Shown one piece after another: positions 13,934 to 20,686 of a stretch of 20,686 nucleotides of DNA. Source of the DNA: Christensenella sp. (GTDB taxonomy: Bacteria > Bacillota > Clostridia > Christensenellales > Maliibacteriaceae); the NCBI GenBank assembly GCA_019420085.1, contig JAHZHV010000118.1, positions 1 to 20,686 on the forward strand. The letters run 5' to 3'. Within the stretch, counting starts at the first letter, position 1; every line of letters starts with the position of its first letter. The translations under genes were made by a program, and so were the position numbers. A model generated the notes under the pieces. It was not told where the DNA came from and searched no databases. It worked only from the letters and a program-made list of their open reading frames with translations.

Positions 13934-14494
13934 TTAGTTCTGCTCGAAGGGCATGCCCAGAAGCCGAAGCAGCTCCTGTGCCTCTTCGTCGGTATTTGCG
14001 GTCGTGACAAAGATGATGTCCATGCCGCGGATCTTGTCAATGGAATCGTAATCAATCTCCGGGAACATCAACTGCTCGCGGATACCCATGGCATAGTTGC
14101 CACGGCCGTCGAAGGACTTGGCGGACACACCGCGGAAGTCACGTACGCGCGGAAGCGCAATGGAGAACAGCTTGTCGGCAAACTCATACATACGTCCGGC
14201 ACGAAGCGTAACCTTGCAGCCAACGTTCATACCCTCACGAACCTTAAAGTTTGCAACCGACTTGCGGGCGCGCGTCACGACGGGCTTCTGGCCAGCAATG
14301 ACCATCATGTCGTTGACGGCGGATTCAAGTCCCTTGGGATTGTCCTTGCAATCGCCAAGACCCATATTCAGAACGATCTTCTCCAGGCGCGGAACCTGAT
14401 TGATGTTTTTATACCCAAACTTCTGCATCATCGCCGGGATGACGTCGCTCTTGTAGAGCGTCAGAAGGCGCGGGATGTATTTTTCTTCAGCCAT
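13934..14494 (-). CDS. rplE: 50S ribosomal protein uL5
   Basis: A 186-residue 5S rRNA-binding protein of the central protuberance that also contacts P-site tRNA. Blocks: MQKFGYKNINQVPRLEKIVL, NMGLGD, ITAGQKPVVTRARKS-type motif (here IAGQKPVVTRARKSVANFKV), REGMNVGCKVTLRAGRMYEF, LPRVRDFRGVSAKSFDGRGN, FPEIDYDSIDKIRGMDIIFV. The ATG at 14492-14494 gives the standard N-terminus; the longer frame to 14539 has no family support. GGAGG lies 12 nt upstream, with a nearer AAGG. Confidence 0.97.
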   Translation of the reverse strand: MAEEKYIPRLLTLYKSDVIPAMMQKFGYKNINQVPRLEKIVLNMGLGDCKDNPKGLESAVNDMMVIAGQKPVVTRARKSVANFKVREGMNVGCKVTLRAGRMYEFADKLFSIALPRVRDFRGVSAKSFDGRGNYAMGIREQLMFPEIDYDSIDKIRGMDIIFVTTANTDEEAQELLRLLGMPFEQN

Positions 14495-14514
14495 TTTGCC
14501 TTGTAACCTCCCGA

Positions 14515-14844
14515 TTATTTGTCGAAGGCCTTGCCGCACTTGGCGCAGACACGAATGCGCTTGCCGTCAACAACGGACTTCTTGATGCGCACGCCCTTGC
14601 CGCACTTGTCGCAATACAGCATGACCTTGGAGGCATACAGCTCGGCGGGACGCTCGATACGTCCGCCCGCATCATTGGCGCTGCGCGCCTTGGTGTGACG
14701 GGTGACGATATTCACGCCCTCAACCAGCACTTTGCCGGCCTTGGGATTGGCAGAGAGCACAGGGCCCTTCTTGCCCTTGTCCTTGCCGGAGATCACGACG
14801 ACGGTGTCGCCGGTCTTAATGTGAAGCTTCTTCGGAATCGACAT
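14515..14844 (-). CDS. rplX: 50S ribosomal protein uL24
   Basis: A 109-residue assembly-initiator protein. The KOW motif is in KTGDTVVVISGKDKGKKGPV, followed by VEGVNIVTRHTKARSANDAG. The C-terminal half has a four-cysteine arrangement, YCDKCGKGVRI and RVCAKCGKAF, which resembles a zinc ribbon and is common in bacterial uL24. ATG at 14842-14844 with GGAGG upstream. uL24 binds the 5' region of 23S rRNA and sits near the tunnel exit. Confidence 0.97.
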   Translation of the reverse strand: MSIPKKLHIKTGDTVVVISGKDKGKKGPVLSANPKAGKVLVEGVNIVTRHTKARSANDAGGRIERPAELYASKVMLYCDKCGKGVRIKKSVVDGKRIRVCAKCGKAFDK

Positions 14845-14864
14845 GCTTTCGTCTCCTCCTTATC

Positions 14865-15233
14865 TTACAGGACTTCGGGAGCCAGAGACACGATCTTCAG
14901 GAAGTCGTGCTCACGCAGTTCCCTTGCCACGGGCCCAAAAATACGGGTTCCGCGGGGTTGTTTCTGGTCGTTGATGATAACGGCAGCATTGTCGTCGAAG
15001 CGGATGTAAGAACCGTCCGCACGACGCGTGCCCTTCTTGGAGCGCACAACAACTGCCTTGACAACGTCGCCCTTTTTGACTGTGCCGCCAGGGGCCGCAG
15101 TCTTGACGGAAGCGACGATGGTGTCACCGATGTTTGCGCTGCGGCGGAACGAACCGCCCAGCACACGGATGCACATGATTTCCTTTGCGCCGGTATTGTC
15201 GGCGACTTTCAAACGCGTTTGCGGCTGAACCAT
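14865..15233 (-). CDS. rplN: 50S ribosomal protein uL14
   Basis: A 122-residue five-stranded beta-barrel protein at the subunit interface: MVQPQTRLKVADNTGAKEIM, CIRVLGGSFRRSANIGDTIV, VVRSKKGTRRADGSYIRFDD, AAVIINDQKQPRGTRIFGPV, ARELRE. Its length equals the family standard of 122. The ATG is at 15231-15233 after AGGAGG. It contacts 16S rRNA helix 14 and is the docking point of the silencing factor RsfS in other bacteria. Confidence 0.98.
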   Translation of the reverse strand: MVQPQTRLKVADNTGAKEIMCIRVLGGSFRRSANIGDTIVASVKTAAPGGTVKKGDVVKAVVVRSKKGTRRADGSYIRFDDNAAVIINDQKQPRGTRIFGPVARELREHDFLKIVSLAPEVL

Positions 15234-15248
15234 GGTGGTATTTCCTCC

Positions 15249-15512
15249 TTATCTGGCGCGTTCGACGACTTCGACCAGACGCCAGCGCTTATCGCGGCTG
15301 AGAGGACGGGTCTCCATGATGCGGACGCGATCGCCCACCTTCGCGGTGTTTTCCTCGTCATGCGCCTTGAACTTGGTCGTCTTGTTGACCGTCTTGCCGT
15401 AAAGCGGATGCAGCACCTTGGTGTGCACAGCCACGACGATGGTCTTGTCCATGGCGTCGCTTACGACGAGGCCGACACGGGTTTTACGATTCGTACGGGA
15501 AACTTCTGCCAT
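15249..15512 (-). CDS. rpsQ: 30S ribosomal protein uS17
   Basis: An 87-residue OB-fold primary 16S rRNA-binding protein: TRVGLVVSDAMDKTIVVAVH, HPLYGKTVNKTTKFKAHDEE, KVGDRVRIMETRPLSRDKRW. The length is normal. ATG at 15510-15512 after AGGAGG. It is the gene between rpmC and rplN in the S10/spc junction. Confidence 0.97.
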   Translation of the reverse strand: MAEVSRTNRKTRVGLVVSDAMDKTIVVAVHTKVLHPLYGKTVNKTTKFKAHDEENTAKVGDRVRIMETRPLSRDKRWRLVEVVERAR

Positions 15513-15535
15513 TGCAATTTCCTCCTTTCAACCCG

Positions 15536-15739
15536 TTACTGCGCCTGTGCGTCGAGCTGACGCATGCGGATGACGGTGTGGACTCTGGCAATATTCTTCT
15601 TGCACTCCCCAATCAGCATGGGGTTCTGCAGCTGGCCCGTGGCAAGCTGGAAGCGAAGATTGAAAAGCTCAGCTTTCAGATCCTTCAGCTTGTCGTTCAG
15701 CTCGGGCATGGTCAAATCAGCGTATGCATTCTTAGCCAT
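15536..15739 (-). CDS. rpmC: 50S ribosomal protein uL29
   Basis: A 67-residue two-helix protein near the tunnel exit: TMPELNDKLKDLKAELFNLR, FQLATGQLQNPMLIGECKKN, IARVHTVIRMRQ. It overlaps the last 8 nt of rplP, and the ATG (15737-15739) follows the GAGGTGGG sequence inside rplP, so translation is likely coupled. With uL23 it forms part of the docking site for trigger factor and signal recognition particle. Confidence 0.96.
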   Translation of the reverse strand: MAKNAYADLTMPELNDKLKDLKAELFNLRFQLATGQLQNPMLIGECKKNIARVHTVIRMRQLDAQAQ

Positions 15740-16169
15740 CGATGCCCACCTCGTCTTTCTGATCTTCGCGCTTGATAAAGCGGGTCTTCACCGGCAGCTT
15801 GTGCGAGGCAAGACGCAGCGCTTCACGCGCGGTCTCCTCAGGAACGCCGGCAATCTCAAACAGTACGCGGCCGGGTTTGACGACCGCAACCCAGTATTCC
15901 GGAGAACCTTTACCGGAACCCATGCGGGTTTCGGCCGGCTTTGCGGTAACGGGCTTGTCGGGGAAAATCTTGATCCAGACCTGACCACCGCGGCGCGTAT
16001 AACGAGTCATGGCGATACGGGCGGCCTCAATCTGATTGGAAGTGATCCAGCAGGGCTCCAGAGCCTCGATGCCGTAATCACCGTATGCAAGGAAGTTGCC
16101 GCGCTGCGCGGCGCCCTTCATGCGTCCGCGGAAAACCTTGCGGCGCTTCACTCTTTTAGGCATCAACAT
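15732..16169 (-). CDS. rplP: 50S ribosomal protein uL16
   Basis: A 145-residue protein organising the A-site tRNA pocket of the large subunit. It begins MLMPKRVKRRKVFRGRMKGA and contains EPCWITSNQIEAARIAMTRY, RRGGQVWIKIFPDKPVT, RMGSGKGSPEYWVAVVKPGR and EALRLASHKLPVKTRFIKR. It is complete and normal in length. ATG at 16167-16169, 3 nt after the rpsC stop, with GGAGGG inside rpsC. Confidence 0.97.
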   Translation of the reverse strand: MLMPKRVKRRKVFRGRMKGAAQRGNFLAYGDYGIEALEPCWITSNQIEAARIAMTRYTRRGGQVWIKIFPDKPVTAKPAETRMGSGKGSPEYWVAVVKPGRVLFEIAGVPEETAREALRLASHKLPVKTRFIKREDQKDEVGIDG

Positions 16170-16172
16170 AAC

Positions 16173-16841
16173 TTAGCGCCCTCCCTTTTTCTCGGTGGCA
16201 AAACCCTTCTTCTGCGGAAGGATCTGGCCCTTGTAGATCCAGACCTTGACGCCGATGCGGCCATAGGTCGTATGCGCCTCTGCAAAGCCATAGTCAATGT
16301 CAGCGCGCAGCGTCTGCAGCGGGATCGAACCCTCATGGTAACCCTCACTGCGAGCAATTTCTGCACCGCCCAGACGGCCTGCAACCTGCGTCTTGATACC
16401 CTTGGCGCCAGCCTTCATTGTGCGGCCAATCGCCTGCTTGAGTGCGCGGCGGAAGGAAATACGGCGGGCAAGCTGAGAAGCAATGTTCTCGGCGACCAGC
16501 TGCGCATCCATATCCGCATTGCGGATCTCAACAACGTTCAGCGCAATCGTCTTTTTGGTCATCGCGGCAAGATCCTTACGGATTGCCTCGACTCCTGCAC
16601 CGCCGCGGCCAATAACAATGCCGGGACGGGCGGTAAAGATATTTACGGTAATCTTACCGGCTGCTCTTTCGATCTCGATCTTGGAAACGCTGGCATCGGC
16701 AAGCTTTTCCTTCAGATGCGTACGGATCTTGTGATCCTCGATCAGGAAGTCGGCAAAATGCTTTTTATCGGCATACCAACGGGTATCCCAGCCCTTGATG
16801 ACGCCGACACGGGCTCCATGCGGATTAACTTTCTGGCCCAT
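16173..16841 (-). CDS. rpsC: 30S ribosomal protein uS3
   Basis: A 222-residue head protein at the mRNA entry with helicase-related function. The N-terminus MGQKVNPHGARVGVIKGWDT is diagnostic. The KH domain carries PGIVIGRGGAGVEAIRKDLA, and the C-domain has RRISFRRALKQAIGRTMKAG and GIKTQVAGRLGGAEIARSEG. GRIGVKVWIYKGQILP closes the protein. ATG at 16839-16841 after GGAGGG. Confidence 0.98.
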   Translation of the reverse strand: MGQKVNPHGARVGVIKGWDTRWYADKKHFADFLIEDHKIRTHLKEKLADASVSKIEIERAAGKITVNIFTARPGIVIGRGGAGVEAIRKDLAAMTKKTIALNVVEIRNADMDAQLVAENIASQLARRISFRRALKQAIGRTMKAGAKGIKTQVAGRLGGAEIARSEGYHEGSIPLQTLRADIDYGFAEAHTTYGRIGVKVWIYKGQILPQKKGFATEKKGGR

Positions 16842-16855
16842 AATACCCTCCTGCC

Positions 16856-17242
16856 TTACTCTTTCTCGTCCAAGATGATGGTGATGTGGCTCGTGCGCTT
16901 GCGGATGGGTGCTGCACTGCCGCGGGCGCGCGGACGGTAGCGCTTGAGCGTCGGACCAGGGCCGACGAATGTCTCAGCGACATACAGGCCGTCACGATTC
17001 ATCATCTGATTGTTCTCCGCATTCGCTGTTGCGCTGGCAAGCAGCTTGCGCACAACCGGGGCGGAAGACTTGGGGGTGTATTCCAAAATCGCATCCGCTT
17101 CGGCGACAGACTTGCCGCGAATCAGGTCAAGCACGATGCTGACCTTCTTGGGGCTGATGCGGATATAACGCGCAACCGCGTAGGGACGACGGTCACGGTT
17201 CTCTTCGCGGTAAGCCGCTTTGGTTTTCATTCTTGTTGCCAT
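16856..17242 (-). CDS. rplV: 50S ribosomal protein uL22
   Basis: A 128-residue protein whose extended hairpin lines the peptide exit tunnel. Blocks: AVARYIRISPKKVSIVLDLI, RGKSVAEADAILEYTPKSSA, NAENNQMMNRDGLYVAETFV, and the tunnel hairpin RYRPRARGSAAPIRKRTSHI. The N-terminal 15 residues (MATRMKTKAAYREEN) are slightly longer than in short forms; the ATG at 17240-17242 has GGAGG 9 nt upstream, while the alternative ATG four codons in is further away. Confidence 0.97.
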   Translation of the reverse strand: MATRMKTKAAYREENRDRRPYAVARYIRISPKKVSIVLDLIRGKSVAEADAILEYTPKSSAPVVRKLLASATANAENNQMMNRDGLYVAETFVGPGPTLKRYRPRARGSAAPIRKRTSHITIILDEKE

Positions 17243-17260
17243 TGTACTGCTCCTCCGTTA

Positions 17261-17539
17261 TCAGCGGCCGCCGGACGATTTCTCGCCCGCGTGTCCACGG
17301 AACGTGCGGGTGGGCGCAAACTCACCCAGTTTGTGGCCAACCATTTCCTCTGTGATATAAACGGGCACATGCTTGCGACCGTCGTGTACAGCGATGGTAT
17401 GACCGACAAACTCCGGGAAGATGGTCGAGGCGCGAGACCAGGTACGAACGACCTTCTTCTCGTTTTTCTCGTTCATCTCGGCAATTTTCTTAAAAAGGCT
17501 GTCACTGACAAAAGGCCCTTTCTTAACCGATCTTGACAT
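17261..17539 (-). CDS. rpsS: 30S ribosomal protein uS19
   Basis: A 92-residue head protein: MSRSVKKGPFVSDSLFKKIA, KVVRTWSRASTIFPEFVGHT, IAVHDGRKHVPVYITEEMVG, HKLGEFAPTRTFRGH. It pairs with uS13 at the intersubunit bridge. The length is normal. ATG at 17537-17539 with AGGAGGC-like sequence slightly upstream (17547-17554). Confidence 0.97.
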   Translation of the reverse strand: MSRSVKKGPFVSDSLFKKIAEMNEKNEKKVVRTWSRASTIFPEFVGHTIAVHDGRKHVPVYITEEMVGHKLGEFAPTRTFRGHAGEKSSGGR

Positions 17540-17578
17540 CTTTTCCTGAAGCCTCCTTGTTCTTAGGCGCGGCGCGCG

Positions 17579-18412
17579 TTACTTGGAGTAACGGCGACGA
17601 ACGATAAACTTGTCGCTGGGCTGATTCTTCTTGCGGGTACGATATCCCATTGCCGGCTTGCCCCAGGGGGTCAGCGGGCTGGGCATACCCACAGGGCTCT
17701 TGCCTTCGCCGCCGCCATGCGGATGGTCGACAGGGTTCATGACCACGCCGCGCACGGTGGGACGCACGCCCATGTGGCGCTTGCGGCCGGCCTTACCGAT
17801 GGACACGTTCTCGTGATCCAGATTGCCGACCTGACCGACGGTCGCCTTGGCGCCCATCGGAATGCGCCGCACCTCACCGGAGGGGAGGCGAACCTGCGCA
17901 TACTTGCCTTCCTTAGCCATCAGCTGTGCCGCCGTGCCAGCCGCGCGGCAGATCTGACCACCCTTGCCCGGCAGAAGCTCAATGTTATGAAGCATCGTGC
18001 CAAGCGGGATCGCGGAGATCGGAAGCGCGTTGCCGGGACGAATGTCAGCACCTTCACCGCTCATAAGCATATCGCCCACGCGGAGTGTATCGGGTGCGAT
18101 GATATAGCGTTTCTCGCCGTCGACATAGTGCAGCAATGCGATATTCGCGCTGCGGTTGGGATCGTACTCAATCGTCGCAACACGGGCGGGGATACCATCC
18201 TTGTCACGCTTGAAGTCGATCACGCGATACTTTCTCTTGACGCCGCCGCCGCGATGACGAACCGTGATGCGGCCGTCAGCATTGCGACCCGCGACGCTCT
18301 TCTTCGTGCGAAGCAGCGACTTCTCGGGCTTGTTGGTCGTGATCTCCTCAAACGTGGAGACGGACATGAAGCGGCGGGCCGGGGAAGTAGGCTTGAAATT
18401 CTTAATCGCCAT
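17579..18412 (-). CDS. rplB: 50S ribosomal protein uL2
   Basis: A 277-residue, highly conserved protein needed for subunit association and close to the peptidyl transferase centre. It begins MAIKNFKPTSPARRFMSVST. The central RNA-binding domain has KYRVIDFKRDKDGIPARVAT and PISAIPLGTMLHNIELLPGK. The C-terminal VMNPVDHPHGGGEGKSPVGM segment holds H230 and H232; the equivalent of H230 is important for activity in E. coli. ATG at 18410-18412 after GGGAGGAG. Confidence 0.98.
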   Translation of the reverse strand: MAIKNFKPTSPARRFMSVSTFEEITTNKPEKSLLRTKKSVAGRNADGRITVRHRGGGVKRKYRVIDFKRDKDGIPARVATIEYDPNRSANIALLHYVDGEKRYIIAPDTLRVGDMLMSGEGADIRPGNALPISAIPLGTMLHNIELLPGKGGQICRAAGTAAQLMAKEGKYAQVRLPSGEVRRIPMGAKATVGQVGNLDHENVSIGKAGRKRHMGVRPTVRGVVMNPVDHPHGGGEGKSPVGMPSPLTPWGKPAMGYRTRKKNQPSDKFIVRRRYSK

Positions 18413-18431
18413 TTTGTTTTCTCCTCCCTAA

Positions 18432-18725
18432 TTAGAACATGCCCTCGAAGAACTCGATGGCCTTGCTGGAAGGATCCAGCGTGACGATCGCCTTCTTGAT
18501 CTCGGGGGTACGGCCGCTGGTTCTGCCCATGCGCTTGATCTTGCCCTGGGTGCGAAGCGTATTGACTTTCGCAACCTTGACGCCGAACAGCGCCTCGACG
18601 GCCTGCTTGATCTCGGTCTTATTGCTGTGAATGTCCACCTGGAACGTATAGCGCTTGTCGGCGATGCCGTCGTAGCTCTTTTCCGTCAGGATCGGACGAA
18701 TGATAACGTCTTGATAGTGTTTCAT
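18432..18725 (-). CDS. rplW: 50S ribosomal protein uL23
   Basis: A 97-residue tunnel-exit protein: DVIIRPILTEKSYDGIADKR, YTFQVDIHSNKTEIKQAVEA, LFGVKVAKVNTLRTQGKIKR, and the C-terminal KAIVTLDPSSKAIEFFEG. The ATG (18723-18725) overlaps the rplD stop as TGATG, so translation is coupled. Confidence 0.97.
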   Translation of the reverse strand: MKHYQDVIIRPILTEKSYDGIADKRYTFQVDIHSNKTEIKQAVEALFGVKVAKVNTLRTQGKIKRMGRTSGRTPEIKKAIVTLDPSSKAIEFFEGMF

Positions 18726-19348
18726 CAGGCGTAAACCTCCTCAATCTTCTCGACGGCAGCGCGGGTCAGCACCAGCGTGTCGTACTTGAGGATGTCAACG
18801 ACGTTAAGCGTGTTGACAAGCAGCGTCTTGCAGCCGGCAATGTTGCGCACCGAGCGGGAGACGTTAACGTCAACCTCGGGCAGAACTACCAGCGCACGGG
18901 CGCCCGCACCGAGTTTTTCGAAGATCTTCTTCATCTCGGCAGTCTTGGGGGCGTCCAACTTCAGTTCGTCGACCACGACCAGGCACTGATCCGCAACCTG
19001 TGCGGAAAGCGCGCTCTTCATGGCAAGGCGGCGAACCTTCTTGTTGACATGCAGCTTATAAAGACGGGGTTTGGGGGCGAACACGACGCCGCCGTGCGTA
19101 AACTGCGGCGCGCGGTTGGACGCGTGACGTGCGCGGCCGGTGCCCTTCTGACGATAGATCTTACGACCACCGCCGCGAACCTCCGTGCGGGTCAGAGCGC
19201 TCTGCGTGCCCTGGCGACGATTCGCCAGCTGGGCGCGCACAACCTCATGCATAACGGGCACGTTGGGCTCGATTCCGAAAATCGCATCGGAAAGCTCGAT
19301 CTGGCCAACGGTTTCACCCGAAACATTCATCAATGCAACCTTAGGCAT
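18725..19348 (-). CDS. rplD: 50S ribosomal protein uL4
   Basis: A 207-residue protein with a long loop reaching the exit tunnel (RQKGTGRARHASNRAPQFTH, GGVVFAPKPR). It begins MPKVALMNVSGETVGQIELS, and the C-terminal blocks are LNVVDILKYDTLVLTRAAVE and KIEEVYA. In gammaproteobacteria L4 represses the S10 operon through its leader; whether it acts on the leader upstream of rpsJ here is unknown. ATG at 19346-19348, 39 nt after rplC. Confidence 0.97.
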   Translation of the reverse strand: MPKVALMNVSGETVGQIELSDAIFGIEPNVPVMHEVVRAQLANRRQGTQSALTRTEVRGGGRKIYRQKGTGRARHASNRAPQFTHGGVVFAPKPRLYKLHVNKKVRRLAMKSALSAQVADQCLVVVDELKLDAPKTAEMKKIFEKLGAGARALVVLPEVDVNVSRSVRNIAGCKTLLVNTLNVVDILKYDTLVLTRAAVEKIEEVYA

Positions 19349-19387
19349 GACTGTCCTCCTTCTAATTCCTGTGACCTGCGCGCTGCG

Positions 19388-20020
19388 TCAAGCCTTGACC
19401 GACTCGCGCACCGTCACCAGAGCGCCGCGGATGCCGGGCACGGAACCGCTGATCAGAAGCAGGTTGCGCTCAACGTCCACGCGGACGATCTTCAGGTTCT
19501 GGATCGTGACCTTTTCGCAGCCGTAGTGACCGGCAAGCTTACGGTTCTTAAACACGCGGGAGGGATTGCTGCTTGAGCCCATGGAGCCCGGACGGCGATG
19601 GAAGCGCGATGCACCGTGCGACTTGCGGCCGCCCTTTGCATTCCAGCGCTTGATGACGCCTGCGGTGCCGTGACCCTTGCTCGTAGCGGTAACGTCGACC
19701 TTGTCGCCCTCAGCGAAAATGTCGGCGCGAATTTCCTGGCCGACTTCATAGTCAGCACTGTTTTCGAAGGCAAACTCGCGCAGATAGCGCTTGACTTCGA
19801 CGCCGGCTTTGGCAAAATGCCCGGATACCGGCTTATTCACCAGCTTCTTGCGGATGTCGCCGAAGCCGACCTGAACGGCTTCGTAACCGTCGCGCTGCAG
19901 GCTCTTAAGCTGCACCACGACACAGGGGCCCGCTTCCACAACCGTAACCGGCGTAACGGTGCCGTCCTGCGCAAAAATCTGGGTCATACCGATTTTCTTT
20001 CCCAGAATCGCTTTTTTCAT
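19388..20020 (-). CDS. rplC: 50S ribosomal protein uL3
   Basis: A 210-residue protein that initiates 50S assembly and extends a loop to the peptidyl transferase centre. Blocks: MKKAILGKKIGMTQIFAQDG, TVTPVTVVEAGPCVVVQLKS, VTATSKGHGTAGVIKRW, GGRKSHGASRFHRRPGSMGS, GHYGCEKVTIQNLKIV. The ATG at 20018-20020 is the family start; an upstream in-frame start at 20056 would overlap the end of rpsJ. AGGAGG is at about 20026-20031. Confidence 0.97.
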   Translation of the reverse strand: MKKAILGKKIGMTQIFAQDGTVTPVTVVEAGPCVVVQLKSLQRDGYEAVQVGFGDIRKKLVNKPVSGHFAKAGVEVKRYLREFAFENSADYEVGQEIRADIFAEGDKVDVTATSKGHGTAGVIKRWNAKGGRKSHGASRFHRRPGSMGSSSNPSRVFKNRKLAGHYGCEKVTIQNLKIVRVDVERNLLLISGSVPGIRGALVTVRESVKA

Positions 20021-20039
20021 GATGTCCTCCTTTGCCTGC

Positions 20040-20348
20040 TTACAGCTTGATTTCAATGTCCACGCCCGCAGGCAGGTCCAGACGCATCAGCGCGTCTACC
20101 GTCTTGCTGGTGGGATCGAGAATATCGATCAGGCGCTTATGGGTGCGCATTTCAAACTGTTCACGGGAATCCTTATATTTGTGGGGCGCGCGAAGGATCG
20201 TGACGATTTCCTTCTCCGTCGGCAGCGGGATGGGCCCGGATACCTGTGCGCCGGTACGACGCGCGGCGTCTACGATACGCTCTGCAGCCATATCGATCAG
20301 CACATGCTCGTAAGCCTTGAGTTTAATACGGATCCTCTGTTTGGCCAT
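20040..20348 (-). CDS. rpsJ: 30S ribosomal protein uS10
   Basis: A 102-residue head protein that in many bacteria (as NusE) also joins antitermination complexes. MAKQRIRIKLKAYEHVLIDM, RRTGAQVSGPIPLPTEKEIV, TILRAPHKYKDSREQFEMRT, HKRLIDILDPTSKTVDALMR and LPAGVDIEIKL cover the full length. The ATG at 20346-20348 is preceded by AAGGAGGA. It is the first gene of the ribosomal operon, directly behind the promoter and leader. Confidence 0.98.
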   Translation of the reverse strand: MAKQRIRIKLKAYEHVLIDMAAERIVDAARRTGAQVSGPIPLPTEKEIVTILRAPHKYKDSREQFEMRTHKRLIDILDPTSKTVDALMRLDLPAGVDIEIKL

Positions 20349-20520
20349 TGGTCTTCCTCCTTGGTTGTTCTCAAATACACTCAGCCGTGTGTGTCGCACC
20401 GTCTTTTTTCTCGACGGCGCTCACCCTGAGCCCGTCGCCCGATTGTCGGACATGGTCCACGGAAACTACCCGGCCGGGCCGGCAACCTTCCGCTTCAACC
20501 CTTTGAGAATAGGTCGCAAC
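20349..20520 (-). promoter_or_regulatory. Leader of the S10 operon with two hairpins
   Basis: About 170 nt between the predicted start site and rpsJ. On the minus strand a GC-rich element at 20461-20491 contains CCGG-loop-CCGG flanked by GGAA/TTCC. A stronger stem at 20412-20437 has 6 + 5 pairs with a single bulged base and a 3-nt loop (CGACGG GCTCA ggg TGAGC g CCGTCG), followed by AGAAAAAAG. There is no T-run, so this is not a simple terminator. A segment downstream (CTGAG) could compete for the CTCAG arm, a hint of an alternative fold. The layout suits an autoregulatory ribosomal-protein leader, but no known class was recognised. Confidence 0.5.
20412..20437 (-). other. Strong bulged hairpin in the S10 leader
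   Basis: Arms 20412-20417 with 20432-20437 and 20419-20423 with 20427-20431, bulge at 20418, loop of three. Eleven pairs, mostly G-C. An A-rich stretch follows on the transcript. The position in the untranslated leader suggests a protein-binding or folding role. Confidence 0.6.
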
Positions 20521-20526
20521 TCATAA

Positions 20527-20578
20527 AGTATACAACAGCTTGATGCATTTCGCAATAATTTTTTTATATTTTTTCAAA
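20527..20578 (-). promoter_or_regulatory. Promoter of the S10-spc-alpha operon with an A/T-rich upstream element
   Basis: On the minus strand TTGCGA (20550-20555) and TATACT (20527-20532) are separated by 17 nt, placing a start near 20520. Immediately upstream, 20556-20577 is nearly all A and T with two A-runs, as in UP elements contacted by the alpha C-terminal domain. The combination suggests a strong housekeeping promoter, as expected for ribosomal genes. It starts directly after the tuf terminator stem. Confidence 0.75.
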
Positions 20579-20617
20579 CCGATACCCCGAGCGCCCAAAA
20601 GCGCCCGGGATTTCGGT
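20578..20617 (-). terminator. Terminator hairpin downstream of tuf
   Basis: Arms 20578-20594 and 20601-20617 pair over 17 positions with a single A-A mismatch and two G-U pairs, loop of six. On the minus strand the stem is followed only by TTTG and then A-runs, so the tail is weak. It lies 16 nt after the tuf stop codon and would end or reduce read-through from tuf into the ribosomal operon. Confidence 0.65.
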
Positions 20618-20633
20618 GAAAAACGATGTACAA

Positions 20634-20686
20634 TTAGTCTTCGATGATGTTGGCAACGACGCCTGCACCAACCGTACGGCCGCCCT
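20634..20686 (-). CDS. tuf: Elongation factor Tu, C-terminal end only
   Basis: The last 17 residues of a gene cut by the right edge: GGRTVGAGVVANIIED before the TAA at 20634-20636. This matches the very conserved EF-Tu terminus (GGRTVGAGVV followed by a short I-I-E tail). EF-Tu brings aminoacyl-tRNA to the ribosome. tuf directly upstream of rpsJ is the usual str-S10 junction. Only the tail is visible, so the copy number and the rest of the str operon cannot be judged. Confidence 0.93.
   Translation of the reverse strand, partial: GGRTVGAGVVANIIED

Noticed and set aside
15564..16940. A 458-codon open frame on the plus strand
   Set aside because: Antisense to rpmC, rplP and rpsC; no family resemblance.
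1..20686. Search for mobile elements, CRISPR repeats, tRNA genes or a defence or secondary-metabolite system
   Set aside because: No transposase, integrase, direct-repeat array, tRNA cloverleaf or unexplained gene cluster was seen; apart from the left-edge aldolase/AIM24 pair, the window is conserved translation and transport genes.

Overview
This window is the S10-spc-alpha ribosomal protein supercluster of a Clostridia-type Firmicute. Every recognisable gene lies on the minus strand, so transcription runs from the right edge to the left. The assignment rests on gene order: tuf, S10 operon, spc operon with secY-adk-map-KOW gene-infA-rpmJ, alpha operon, ecfA1-ecfA2-ecfT-truA. It is also supported by zinc-ribbon (C+) forms of uS4, uS14 and bL36, strong AGGAGG ribosome binding sites, and TTG/GTG starts. 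Genus cannot be settled by eye. No tRNA, rRNA, CRISPR array, insertion sequence or phage gene was seen.

Layout, in transcription order. At the right edge (20634-20686) is the end of tuf, followed by a terminator hairpin (20578-20617). An A/T-rich block and a good sigma-A-type promoter (TTGCGA-17-TATACT) follow, then a structured leader of about 170 nt. From 20348 down to 7857 come rpsJ, rplC, rplD, rplW, rplB, rpsS, rplV, rpsC, rplP, rpmC, rpsQ, rplN, rplX, rplE, rpsN, rpsH, rplF, rplR, rpsE, rpmD, rplO, secY, adk, map, a KOW-domain (L14e-like) gene, infA and rpmJ. They are tightly packed and several overlap. A 163-nt gap with two hairpin/T-run structures separates rpmJ from the alpha genes rpsM, rpsK, rpsD, rpoA and rplQ (7693-4713). 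A strong intrinsic terminator follows rplQ (4646-4688).

The ECF transporter energising module ecfA1-ecfA2-ecfT and truA follow as overlapping or abutting genes (4600-1349). They end at a second intrinsic terminator (1310-1345). A separate small unit then starts from a promoter overlapping that terminator: a divergent class II ketose-bisphosphate-aldolase-like gene and an AIM24-family gene cut by the left edge.

Functionally the cluster links ribosome assembly, translation initiation (infA), N-terminal methionine removal (map), adenylate balance (adk), Sec export (secY) and RNA polymerase alpha (rpoA). The ECF module and tRNA pseudouridylation are attached behind them. This is largely conserved core biology, and I did not find a new multi-gene system. 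The points most worth checking are the non-coding leaders and attenuator-like hairpins, an insertion in bL17, and the aldolase-like enzyme whose metal site is kept but whose phosphate-site residues are altered.
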